The position numbers and the translations under genes are program-made. The notes beneath the pieces are model-generated. The model had not been told where the DNA came from, made no database searches, and saw nothing but the letters and a program-made list of their open reading frames with translations. This document shows positions 1 to 6,593 of a DNA stretch of 6,904 nucleotides, piece after piece; positions within the stretch are counted from its first letter, which is position 1; each line of letters begins with the position of its first letter. Source of the DNA: Candidatus Hydrogenedentota bacterium (lineage in GTDB: Bacteria; Hydrogenedentota; Hydrogenedentia; Hydrogenedentales; CAITNO01); NCBI GenBank assembly GCA_007118765.1, contig SKQZ01000050.1:1-6904 (forward strand), given 5' to 3'.

Positions 1-723
1 CCGCTTGTGCAGCAAGCCCTCGAAGCAGGTGTGCATGTGCTTGTGGAAAAACCGATGGCCGCCACCGTTGCCGAGGCCGAAGAAATGGTGGCGACGGCCC
101 GACACGCACAGCGTGTCTTGCAGGTGGGTCATATTGAGCGGTTCAACGGCGCGGTAATGGCCTTGTTCGATGCGGCAATGACCCCGCGCTTTATTGAGTG
201 TCACCGGCTCAGTCCCTTTCCCGGGCGCGGCACGGATGTGAGTGTGGTGCTCGATCTCATGATTCACGATTTGGACATTGTGTTGCGGCTTGCCGACGCG
301 GAGGTTACAAGCGTGGATGCCGTCGGTGTACCGGTGTTTTCTGAAGAGGAAGATATCGCCAATGTGCGGCTTCGTTTCGGTTCCGGCTGTGTGGCAAACC
401 TCACGGCCAGCCGGGTTTCCATGGAACGCATGCGCAAGATACGCATCTTCGACCCCAACGCCTATGTATCCACCGACTACAGTGCGCAGGAGGTGTTGGT
501 GTATAGCAAAAAGCCCGGCCCGATTCCGCCCGACGCCAATCCCATGGACTTTATCGCCGTCCGGCCGTTGCCCGTGCGCAAGGAAGAACCGCTCAAACTG
601 GAGCTGGAAGCCTTTGTTGCATGTGTGCGCAACGGCGGCAGCCCCGTGGTGTCGGGTGAGGACGGGTTGCGCGCGCTGAAGTTGGCGTGGCGCATCATTG
701 ACGACATGCGGACGCAACAGTGA
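1..723 (+). CDS. Gfo/Idh/MocA-family NAD(P)-dependent sugar oxidoreductase, 5'-truncated; possibly GnnA-like
   Basis: The reading frame is open from base 1 (first codons read PLVQQAL) and ends at TGA 721-723, so the true start lies outside the window. About 240 codons are visible of a family usually 320-350 long; the missing part is most of the N-terminal Rossmann domain with its glycine-rich nucleotide-binding loop. Visible family marks, numbered from base 1, are VEKPMA at 15-20 (the EKP signature with the catalytic lysine), VGHIERFN and DLMIHDLDI at 85-93, whose Asp/His pair is the usual catalytic site. The stop overlaps the lpxB start. Members next to lpxB are known in several Gram-negative groups; in Acidithiobacillus the UDP-GlcNAc 3-dehydrogenase GnnA works with the aminotransferase GnnB to make a 2,3-diamino sugar for lipid A. 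The family assignment is secure; a UDP-sugar substrate is inferred from context, and GnnA identity is only a possibility. A GTG at 7 is unlikely to be the start because the fold would be incomplete. Confidence 0.88.
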   Translation, partial: PLVQQALEAGVHVLVEKPMAATVAEAEEMVATARHAQRVLQVGHIERFNGAVMALFDAAMTPRFIECHRLSPFPGRGTDVSVVLDLMIHDLDIVLRLADAEVTSVDAVGVPVFSEEEDIANVRLRFGSGCVANLTASRVSMERMRKIRIFDPNAYVSTDYSAQEVLVYSKKPGPIPPDANPMDFIAVRPLPVRKEEPLKLELEAFVACVRNGGSPVVSGEDGLRALKLAWRIIDDMRTQQ

Positions 724-1823
724 AACGGGTGTTCTTCATAGCGGGCGAATCGTCCGGCGATATGCACGGCGCAAATCTTATCCGCGCACTGCGCGAGGCC
801 AGGCCTGATATCCAATGTGCGGGCTTGGGCGGGACACGCATGGAAGCGGCGGGGATGGAACTGGTGTACGATCTGGCCGGCGACGCCATCATGGGCTTTG
901 TGGAGGTGCTCAAAAAGGCATTGCCCATTCGCCGCCTTTTTCTGGATACGCTTGAACAACTGCGCCGCGACCCGCCGGATTGTCTGGTGCTCATTGATTA
1001 CCCCGGCTTCAATATCCGGTTGGCCAAGGCCGTGAAGCCGCTGGGCATCCCCATCGTATATTACATCAGCCCGCAAGTGTGGGCATGGAAACGAAAACGG
1101 TTGGACACGCTCGCACGGCTGGTGGATAAAATGCTTGTCATTTTTCCTTTCGAGGAGCCGTTGTATCGCGATAAAGGCGTGGACTGTGTGTATGTAGGCC
1201 ATCCGTTGGCCGACCAGATTGCCCAATACACCCCGCCCCCCGTCCATGCCGAACGGCCCCTGACCATCGGGCTGTTGCCCGGCAGTCGCGAACAGGAGGT
1301 CCGACGTATTGCGCCCATTATGGCGGCGGTGGGAAAAGGCATACTCAAACATTATGAGGACGCAACGTTCATGGCGCCCTGTCCAAGTGCGGCCCGGGCG
1401 GCACAGGCCCGTGTGTTGTTCGACGGATTGCCTGTGGACATCCGCGTGAGCGGCATGTACGACACGCTGTCGTTGGCGCGTTGCTGCCTTGTTGCTTCGG
1501 GCACCGCCACCATCGAAACCGCCCTGTTCGGTGTGCCGCTCGGCATCATGTACCGCGTTAACCCCGTCAGTTATTATCTGGCGCGTCTGCTTGTGAGCGT
1601 ACGACACATTGGCATGGTCAATATTCTGGCGGAACGCGAAATTGCCCCGGAATACATTCAGCGCAACGCGACGCCCGAACGTATCTTGCCGCTCATGCTG
1701 GAACTGATTGAAGACAGCGACCGACGCAACCGCATGCTCGCCGACTTGCGAGAAATACGGAATCGCCTCGGCGGCCCCGGCGCTTCACAGCGTGCCGCCG
1801 CCGAAATCATTACGGTACTATAG
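720..1823 (+). CDS. lpxB: Lipid-A-disaccharide synthase (GT19)
   Basis: LpxB condenses UDP-2,3-diacylglucosamine with lipid X (2,3-diacylglucosamine 1-phosphate) to form the beta-1,6 lipid A disaccharide, releasing UDP, at the cytoplasmic face of the inner membrane. The protein has 367 residues, close to the usual 370-390. Family motifs in order: FIAGESSGD (6-14), LGGTRMEAAGM (37-46), LIDYPGFN (91-98), YYISPQVWAWK (114-124), VGHPLAD (159-165), LLPGSREQE (185-193), ASGTATIETAL (259-269) and HIGMVNILAERE (296-307). D93, R190 and N301 are the probable equivalents of residues shown to matter in the E. coli enzyme. The start is GTG at 720, sharing GTGA with the stop of the preceding oxidoreductase; there is no strong Shine-Dalgarno sequence, so translational coupling is likely. 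An in-frame GTG at 729 is a less likely alternative. The gene looks intact. Confidence 0.96.
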   Translation: MKRVFFIAGESSGDMHGANLIRALREARPDIQCAGLGGTRMEAAGMELVYDLAGDAIMGFVEVLKKALPIRRLFLDTLEQLRRDPPDCLVLIDYPGFNIRLAKAVKPLGIPIVYYISPQVWAWKRKRLDTLARLVDKMLVIFPFEEPLYRDKGVDCVYVGHPLADQIAQYTPPPVHAERPLTIGLLPGSREQEVRRIAPIMAAVGKGILKHYEDATFMAPCPSAARAAQARVLFDGLPVDIRVSGMYDTLSLARCCLVASGTATIETALFGVPLGIMYRVNPVSYYLARLLVSVRHIGMVNILAEREIAPEYIQRNATPERILPLMLELIEDSDRRNRMLADLREIRNRLGGPGASQRAAAEIITVL

Positions 1824-1825
1824 TC

Positions 1826-1839
1826 GCCGGGACTCCGGC
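1826..1839 (+). other. Small GC-rich hairpin between lpxB and the lipoprotein gene
   Basis: Five-base arms GCCGG (1826-1830) and CCGGC (1835-1839) flank a GACT loop, starting 2 bases after the lpxB stop. No T-tract follows, so it is not a convincing intrinsic terminator. It occupies the place where a ribosome binding site for the next gene might be expected and could modulate read-through or translation, but it may be incidental. Confidence 0.3.
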
Positions 1840-1849
1840 CAAACATGAA

Positions 1850-2842
1850 ATGGAAATGCTTATGACTGCCAAAAAGTATTCCGCCGACGCGCGCCGATGG
1901 TTGGAAACACTGCGTCCGGCCTGTCTTATGTCCCTTCTCCTGGGTTGTTTTCTGGCGGGTTGCAGCGCGACCCCTTCGACCGTCAAACGTGCCTATGTGC
2001 CTGGCGAAACGTTGGAACTGGACAACGGCATTCTACGTGTTCATGCCGATCTGGATTATGGCGGCATGATTACCTATTTGTCTCTTTCCGGCGAAGAACG
2101 CAATCTCATTAACAATTTTGATCGCGGCCGCCAGGTGCAGGCCTCCTACTATGCCGGTCAACATTTGGACCGCCGTGAAGAGGGACAGCATCCCGCCTGG
2201 TCGTCTTGGAACTGGAATCCCATTGGTGCGGGCGATACCTACGAGAACAGCCCCGAAGTGGTGGAGGCGTCCAGCGACGGCGACACCATTTATGTCAAGA
2301 CAATCCCGTTGCTCTGGGACATGAACAACGAGGCCGCCGAATGTGTCTTTGAAACATGGATCACCCTTGACGGGAACAGGGTATGGGTGACAAATAAACT
2401 GACGTCGCAACGAACAGACGATCGCTGGGAGGCTATTCCCTATCATCAGGAGATACCGGCGGTATATACCATTGCCGATTTGAACCGCCTGTATACCTAT
2501 GAGGGCGACGCGCCGTTTACCGGCGCTCCGTTGCGGCAAATCGAGAACCAAGGGCCGCCCTGGGTGTATTGGGGCGTGGATACTCCCCATGAAAAATGGG
2601 CGGCGACGGTGGACGAAGACGACTGGGGCGTGGGCGTTTACAGCCCGGACGCGGAACTGTTCGTTGGCGGGTTTCACGGCGCGTCACACGGCGATACCCA
2701 TGCCGCCGCCACAGGGTATATTGCACCCCTGTGTACAAGGACGCTGGACAAGGACACGGTCTTCGAGTATCGGTTTTGTCTGATTGTGGACACGCTGGAC
2801 GAGATACGCGCCTTCGTCTATCAGGAAGAAGACATCCAATAG
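1850..2842 (+). CDS. Secreted lipoprotein of unrecognised function, possible galactose-mutarotase-like beta-sandwich
   Basis: The 330-residue product carries a type II signal peptide: basic n-region (R15, R16, R22), hydrophobic core about 23-37, and lipobox LAGC with the lipidated Cys at 38, followed by SATPS. Residue 39 is Ser rather than Asp, which favours outer-membrane sorting by the E. coli rule. The mature part is rich in Trp, Tyr and acidic residues and has no further membrane segment. The stretch from LELDNGILRV (55-64) through GGMITYLSL and DRGRQVQASYYAG (91-103) resembles the opening of galactose-mutarotase-like carbohydrate-binding folds. Other distinctive segments are WNPIGAGD (122-129), PYHQEIPAVYT (197-207) and VYWGVDTPHEKWAA (239-252). 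I cannot name a function; a role on glycans is speculative. Start choice is uncertain: in-frame ATGs lie at 1850, 1856 and 1862, and the last has a weak GGA upstream. The gene begins 26 bp after lpxB and may be co-transcribed with it. Gene reality is near certain; function is unknown. Confidence 0.85.
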   Translation: MEMLMTAKKYSADARRWLETLRPACLMSLLLGCFLAGCSATPSTVKRAYVPGETLELDNGILRVHADLDYGGMITYLSLSGEERNLINNFDRGRQVQASYYAGQHLDRREEGQHPAWSSWNWNPIGAGDTYENSPEVVEASSDGDTIYVKTIPLLWDMNNEAAECVFETWITLDGNRVWVTNKLTSQRTDDRWEAIPYHQEIPAVYTIADLNRLYTYEGDAPFTGAPLRQIENQGPPWVYWGVDTPHEKWAATVDEDDWGVGVYSPDAELFVGGFHGASHGDTHAAATGYIAPLCTRTLDKDTVFEYRFCLIVDTLDEIRAFVYQEEDIQ

Positions 2843-2855
2843 GGAGTCCGGAACT

Positions 2856-3980
2856 TCATACCACCCGCTTTAAGCCCGGTAGCTGCCGCAATACGTTTGC
2901 GGCCGCGAAGCATACAACGATGACGACGGGACAGAGTATAAGCAGTATGATCAGGGGCGGCAGGGGCCAGTTCCGGGCAAAGTATGTTGCAGTTACAACA
3001 AAGAAGGGATGAATGATATAGGCGGTGTAGGTGCTTTTGGAAAGGTGGGAGGTGACGGTGCTGTGTTTATTGAACCGGTGGCGGAAGAGGACGAGCAGCT
3101 TCATACTGATGCCGACGCAGAGGAAAGGCTCCCACAGGGAATAGACCAGCGACTGTGCCGTCAGGCCTCCTCGAAACGCATAGGCTTGTCCGCGCAGGGC
3201 GCCGCCGACCACCAGTATGACGGGCAACAATACAATCAAGACCAGAGCGATGCGGAACCACAGGGTTGCCTGACGTCCATGTAGGCTTGATAGCCATGAT
3301 CCCCGGTGCGCTTGTATGCCGAAAATGAAGAAAGCGATATAGAGCGGGAAATAGGCGACTTGTAAGCCGAACAGGTTATTGCCCAGGGGATTGATGATGC
3401 GTAACAGGAACGTGAATAGTCCAATCCCGAGCACAAATGCAAGCACCTTCATGTTTCCCGGCCATGTCAACGCGGTGTTTGCATGGTGTACACACACGGC
3501 AAGCAGGTATACGGAAGTGAATATCAGAAGAGTCAAAACAAACCAGAGCGGACCCCAACCGGTATACTGCAGGGAGTGATACAACATGAATGCCGGGAAG
3601 CCAACTTGTATTTCTCTCCGGAAATATGCCGTCAGATACATGATAGCGGGGTTCAACAGGAAGAAGAAGACAAGAAGCGGAATGCCCAAGCGTATCAGTC
3701 TGTCGCGGATGAAGCGGCGCGTGCCTTTGCCGTCCAAGGAAATGGGCGTGAAATAAGCGGCGATAAAGAATAAAAGGCTCATAAAGAAAGCCTGATTGAC
3801 CCCAACAAAAATCACCAGCGCTACGGTGGACAGCATATCCGCCGATTCTCTCACGATGTAATACCAACCGCCTGGTGCGCCGAAGGCAATGGCCTGGTGG
3901 TGACAAATTACCAGCATCATCAGGAAGATGCGCAAGTTGTCAAGATAGCATAGACGCTTATTGTCCTTGCCGGTAATCAT
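2856..3980 (-). CDS. Acyltransferase family 3 integral membrane protein
   Basis: These membrane enzymes move acyl groups (acetyl, succinyl and others) onto sugars or lipids of surface glycans; OafA, OpgC/MdoC and NodX belong here. I take ATG at 3980-3978 as start, giving 374 residues beginning MITGKDNKRLCYLDNLRIF. The first transmembrane helix holds R17 and H28, matching the family's R-X10-H arrangement essential in studied members. Other family-like segments are FIRDRLIRLGIPLL (90-103), GWGPLWFVLTLL (141-152), AFFIFGIQAHRG (216-227) and TYTAYIIHPFFVV (317-329). Roughly ten hydrophobic segments are visible. An in-frame ATG at 4130 would add 50 His/Arg-rich residues unlike the family and has no ribosome binding site, so I reject it. 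The gene is separated from katG by a terminator and converges on the lipoprotein gene with a 13-bp gap. Its DNA looks less GC-rich than katG. The acyl donor and acceptor cannot be told from sequence; lipid A, O-antigen or a periplasmic glucan are all possible. Confidence 0.87.
   Translation of the reverse strand: MITGKDNKRLCYLDNLRIFLMMLVICHHQAIAFGAPGGWYYIVRESADMLSTVALVIFVGVNQAFFMSLLFFIAAYFTPISLDGKGTRRFIRDRLIRLGIPLLVFFFLLNPAIMYLTAYFRREIQVGFPAFMLYHSLQYTGWGPLWFVLTLLIFTSVYLLAVCVHHANTALTWPGNMKVLAFVLGIGLFTFLLRIINPLGNNLFGLQVAYFPLYIAFFIFGIQAHRGSWLSSLHGRQATLWFRIALVLIVLLPVILVVGGALRGQAYAFRGGLTAQSLVYSLWEPFLCVGISMKLLVLFRHRFNKHSTVTSHLSKSTYTAYIIHPFFVVTATYFARNWPLPPLIILLILCPVVIVVCFAAANVLRQLPGLKRVV
2885..2903 (+). 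other. Perfect hairpin just beyond the lipoprotein stop, inside the converging gene
   Basis: GCCGCAA (2885-2891) and TTGCGGC (2897-2903) form a 7-bp perfect stem with a TACGT loop, about 42 bases after the lipoprotein stop. It lies within the last codons of the opposing acyltransferase gene. No T-run follows on the plus strand, so it lacks the second half of an intrinsic terminator. It is the only hairpin I see near the end of the rightward gene set and could act as a pause or 3'-end-protecting structure; it could also be chance in GC-rich coding DNA. Confidence 0.25.
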
Positions 3981-3991
3981 ATTGCTGCCGA

Positions 3992-3996
3992 CTCCC
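3992..3996 (-). promoter_or_regulatory. Ribosome binding site deciding the acyltransferase start
   Basis: On the minus strand GGGAG lies 11 bases before the ATG at 3980-3978. The longer alternative start at 4130 has only AT-rich and mixed sequence in the same place. The spacing is slightly long but acceptable and supports the shorter protein, which also begins where family conservation begins. Confidence 0.5.
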
Positions 3997-4158
3997 GGGC
4001 GGAATGTTTGGCCCGCATGATTCGTCACACGGCTGCGGCGCCCACACCACCCCATCCACATCGCATGTTTGCCGACTTCGGCGTGCTGGAGCACACGGTG
4101 AATCGGCGACGGATGTAGGGCAGCCGGCATGCCGTAATTACGCAGGTAAACAGCGACA

Positions 4159-4195
4159 CCTGTTCAGATGAACGAGATAAGCATAAAAGAACAGG
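4159..4195. repeat. Inverted repeat overlapping the candidate acyltransferase promoter
   Basis: CCTGTTC (4159-4165) and GAACAGG (4189-4195) are perfect 7-bp inverted arms 23 bases apart, and the candidate -10 hexamer sits between them. A smaller palindrome, GTTCAGATGAAC (4162-4173), overlaps the left arm. The arrangement would suit an operator or a structured leader, but no regulator can be named. Confidence 0.4.
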
Positions 4196-4209
4196 CAAGG
4201 CCGTAGCAA
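4180..4209 (-). promoter_or_regulatory. Weak candidate promoter for the acyltransferase gene
   Basis: Reading the minus strand, TTGCTA (4209-4204) and TATGCT (4185-4180) are 18 bases apart, each matching 4 of 6 positions of the sigma70 consensus. The gene must have its own promoter if the terminator at 4220-4250 stops katG transcripts, and this is the best pair I see between that terminator and the start. It would give a leader of about 190 bases. Other AT-rich hexamers nearby make the exact assignment uncertain. Confidence 0.3.
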
Positions 4210-4219
4210 TTTGTAGATC

Positions 4220-4250
4220 AAAAAACATCCCCCGACAATGCCGGGGGATG
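4220..4250 (-). terminator. Intrinsic terminator of katG
   Basis: On the minus strand CATCCCCCG (4250-4242) and CGGGGGATG (4234-4226) form a perfect 9-bp GC-rich stem with a 7-base loop, directly followed by six T residues (4225-4220). It begins 30 bases after the katG stop codon. This is a textbook rho-independent terminator and indicates that katG is transcribed alone, insulated from the acyltransferase gene downstream on the same strand. Confidence 0.93.
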
Positions 4251-4280
4251 CTGGTGTTCAGTGGGGCCGTAGGCAAGGGC

Positions 4281-6476
4281 CTATTTCAGATCGAAGCGGT
4301 CGAGATTCATTACTTTGTCCCATACGGCGACGAAGTCTGCGAGGAACTTTTCCTGTGCGTCCGCGCAGGCGTAAACCTCGGCGATGGCGCGCAGCTGCGA
4401 ATTGGAACCAAAAACAAGATCAACCCGTGTGCCGGTCCACTTGCATTCGCCCGTCTTGCGGTCGCGGCCTTCAAAGATGTCCTTGTCCTTCTCGGTCGGT
4501 TTCCATTCCATGCCCATATCAAGGAGGTTCACAAAGAAGTCGTTGGTCAGCGATTCCGGGCGTTGGGTGAACACGCCGTGCGGGGACTGCCCGTGGTTGG
4601 CGTTCAGCACGCGCATGCCGCCGAGCAGCACGGTCATTTCGGGTGCGGTCAGCGTCAGCAGCTGCGCCCGGTCCACCAACAGTTCCTCGTCGGATACGGC
4701 GAATTTGGCCTTGCGATAGTTACGGAAGCCGTCCGCCGCCGGTTTCAGCACGGCAAATGAAGCCTCGTCGGTTTGTTCCTGTGATGCGTCCATGCGTCCC
4801 GGCGCAAAGGGAACGGTGACCGCATGGCCGGCATTTTTCGCGGCCTGCTCCACGCCTGCGCAGCCGCCCAGCACAATCAGGTCGGCCAGGGACACTTTCT
4901 TGCCGCCGGACTGAGCGCCGTTAAATTCCTGTTGGATGCCCTCAAGTATCGCCAGCGCCTTCTTCAGTTTTTCCGGCTCGTTGACTTCCCAGTCCTTCTG
5001 CGGGGCAAGGCGTATGCGTGCACCGTTGGCGCCGCCGCGCTTGTCCGAACCGCGGAATGTGGATGCCGCCGCCCATGCCGTGGCGACCAGCTGCGCCACG
5101 GTAAGCCCGGACGCGAGCAGCTTATCCTTGAGCGCGGCAATGTCTTTCGCGTCTATCAGTTCGTGGTCCACCGCGGGAATCGGGTCCTGCCAAAGCAACT
5201 CTTCTTCCGGCGCCTCCGGGCCAAGGTAACGGGACCGGGGGCCCATGTCACGGTGGGTCAGTTTGAACCATGCCCGAGCAAAGGCATCCTCGAACGCCTG
5301 CGGGTTTTCCAGGAACCGTCGTGCAATGGGCTCATAAACGGGGTCATAACGAAGGGACAGATCGGCGGTGGTCATCATGGGCCGATGCTTCTTGGACGGG
5401 TCGTGGGCGTCCTCCACCATGTCCTCTTCGGCCACGTCCTTGGCATACCATTGATGTGCGCCCGCAGGACTTTTCACCAGTTCCCACTCATATTTGAACA
5501 GCACTTTCAGATACCCCATATCCCACTTGGTCGGGTGGGGCTTCCACGCGCCCTCGATGCCGCTGCTAATGGTGTCGCCCGCCTTGCCGCAGCCATAACT
5601 GCTTTTCCAGCCCAGCCCCTGCTCCTCAACGGGCGTGGCTTCCGGTTCCGGGCCCACATGGGCGGCGTCAGCCGCGCCGTGACATTTGCCGAAGGTGTGG
5701 CCACCCGCGACAAGCGCAACGGTTTCTTCATCGTCCATCGCCATGCGCGCAAAGGTATCGCGAACATCCTTGCCGGAAGCCACCGGATCGGGGTTGCCGT
5801 TGGGTCCTTCCGGATTCACGTAAATCAGTCCCATCTGCACGGCGGCGAGCGGATTTTCGAGGTCGCGGTCGCCGGAATAACGTTCATCGCCCAGCCACTC
5901 GCTTTCACTGCCCCAGTAAATGTCCTCTTCCGGTTCCCACACGTCCACGCGTCCGCCGGCGAAGCCGAAGGTCTTGAACCCCATGGACTCCAACGCGCAG
6001 TTGCCTGCGAGCACCATCAGGTCGGCCCAGGAAATCTTCTTGCCATACTTCTGTTTGATGGGCCAGAGAAGCCGCCGCGCCTTATCCAGATTCACGTTGT
6101 CCGGCCAACTGTTCAACGGCGCCAGACGCTGGCTGCCGCTTTCCGCGCCGCCCCGTCCGTCATTCACGCGATAGGTGCCCGCGCTGTGCCATGCCATGCG
6201 GATAAACAACGGACCGTAATGCCCGTAGTCGGCGGGCCACCAATCCTGCGAATCGGTCATCAGTTTGTAAAGGTCTTCTTTTACGGCCTTCAGATCAAGT
6301 TTCTTGAATTCCTCGGCATAATCGAAACCCGTGCCCATGGGGTTGCTCTTGCAGGAGTGCTGATGAAGAATCTTGAGGTTCACCTGGTTCGGCCACCAAT
6401 CCTGATTCGACGTACCGCTTCCCGCCACCGTCTTCGCGGTCATCCCGGTTACCGGACATTTACTTTCATTGCTCAT
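4281..6476 (-). CDS. katG: Catalase-peroxidase (heme, bifunctional)
   Basis: KatG dismutates hydrogen peroxide and also has broad peroxidase activity, protecting the cytoplasm from oxidative stress. The 731 residues match the usual 720-750. The N-terminal heme domain carries RMAWHSAGTYR with distal R93, W96 and H97. The covalent Met-Tyr-Trp adduct specific to catalase-peroxidases can be formed by W96, Y219 and M245. The proximal heme ligand is H260 in VAGGHTFGKCHGA, with W311 and probably D372 on the proximal side. SSGIEGAW (304-311) is the substrate-access stretch, where S305 corresponds to M. tuberculosis S315. The C-terminal half, from about 425, is the heme-free duplicated domain, recognisable by TAWAAASTFRGSDKRGGANGARIRLAPQ-type residues around 467-493. 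No key residue is missing and there is no signal peptide. It begins ATG at 6476 after a strong ribosome binding site, with its own promoter and terminator, so it is a single-gene unit. Flanking repeats at the promoter suggest regulation. Confidence 0.98.
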   Translation of the reverse strand: MSNESKCPVTGMTAKTVAGSGTSNQDWWPNQVNLKILHQHSCKSNPMGTGFDYAEEFKKLDLKAVKEDLYKLMTDSQDWWPADYGHYGPLFIRMAWHSAGTYRVNDGRGGAESGSQRLAPLNSWPDNVNLDKARRLLWPIKQKYGKKISWADLMVLAGNCALESMGFKTFGFAGGRVDVWEPEEDIYWGSESEWLGDERYSGDRDLENPLAAVQMGLIYVNPEGPNGNPDPVASGKDVRDTFARMAMDDEETVALVAGGHTFGKCHGAADAAHVGPEPEATPVEEQGLGWKSSYGCGKAGDTISSGIEGAWKPHPTKWDMGYLKVLFKYEWELVKSPAGAHQWYAKDVAEEDMVEDAHDPSKKHRPMMTTADLSLRYDPVYEPIARRFLENPQAFEDAFARAWFKLTHRDMGPRSRYLGPEAPEEELLWQDPIPAVDHELIDAKDIAALKDKLLASGLTVAQLVATAWAAASTFRGSDKRGGANGARIRLAPQKDWEVNEPEKLKKALAILEGIQQEFNGAQSGGKKVSLADLIVLGGCAGVEQAAKNAGHAVTVPFAPGRMDASQEQTDEASFAVLKPAADGFRNYRKAKFAVSDEELLVDRAQLLTLTAPEMTVLLGGMRVLNANHGQSPHGVFTQRPESLTNDFFVNLLDMGMEWKPTEKDKDIFEGRDRKTGECKWTGTRVDLVFGSNSQLRAIAEVYACADAQEKFLADFVAVWDKVMNLDRFDLK

Positions 6477-6485
6477 GTGTGTATA

Positions 6486-6493
6486 CCTTTCCT
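6486..6493 (-). promoter_or_regulatory. Ribosome binding site of katG
   Basis: AGGAAAGG on the minus strand (6493-6486) precedes the ATG at 6476 by 9 bases. It fixes the katG start, which also agrees with the usual N-terminal MSNESKCPVTG type of sequence in this family. Confidence 0.8.
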
Positions 6494-6556
6494 GTCTGGT
6501 TGGTTTTGCTGTCAGCCCATCCCGGGGTCCATTCCCGGAAACACCCTAGTGTCATT

Positions 6557-6572
6557 AGTCTATCAGTCTATC
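6557..6572. repeat. Tandem 8-bp direct repeat over the katG -10
   Basis: AGTCTATC occurs twice back to back (6557-6564, 6565-6572) on the plus strand, and the next two bases (AG) start a third unit. The repeat covers the -10 hexamer and the predicted transcription start. Eight-base periodicity is unlike the 10-11 bp spacing of most OxyR half-sites, and the sequence is not a PerR or Fur box as I know them. It could be an operator for an unidentified regulator or a small slippage duplication. Confidence 0.7.
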
Positions 6573-6593
6573 AGCATAAGGGGGCGCTGTCAA
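6565..6593 (-). promoter_or_regulatory. Sigma70-type promoter of katG
   Basis: On the minus strand a perfect -35 hexamer TTGACA (6593-6588) is followed after exactly 17 bases by TAGACT (6570-6565), which matches 4 of 6 positions of the -10 consensus. Transcription would begin near 6558, giving a leader of roughly 80 bases before katG. That leader contains a near-duplicate CCATCCCGG / CCATTCCCGG (plus strand 6517-6525 and 6529-6538). The -10 falls inside a tandem repeat and the -35 inside an inverted repeat, both listed separately. The shifted second copy of TAGACT at 6562-6557 would give a 25-base spacer and is not a usable -10. Confidence 0.75.

Noticed and set aside
477..1607. Open frame of 376 codons on the minus strand opposite the oxidoreductase and lpxB
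   Set aside because: Antisense shadow of two well-supported genes, with a low-complexity His/Arg-rich product and no family resemblance.
3981..4130. N-terminal extension of the acyltransferase to ATG 4130
   Set aside because: The 50 extra residues are unlike the family, which begins at the YLDNLRIF-type helix, and there is no ribosome binding site at 4130, whereas 3980 has one.
4162..4173. LexA (SOS) box upstream of the acyltransferase gene
   Set aside because: The palindrome is GTTC-N4-GAAC, the reverse arrangement to the Gram-positive GAAC-N4-GTTC box, and it lacks the CTG-N10-CAG form of proteobacterial boxes at correct spacing.
6553..6572. OxyR or PerR site at the katG promoter
   Set aside because: ATAG occurs twice, but the OxyR pattern ATAG-N6-CTAT is not present on one strand with correct spacing, and the AT-rich PerR/Fur palindrome is absent.
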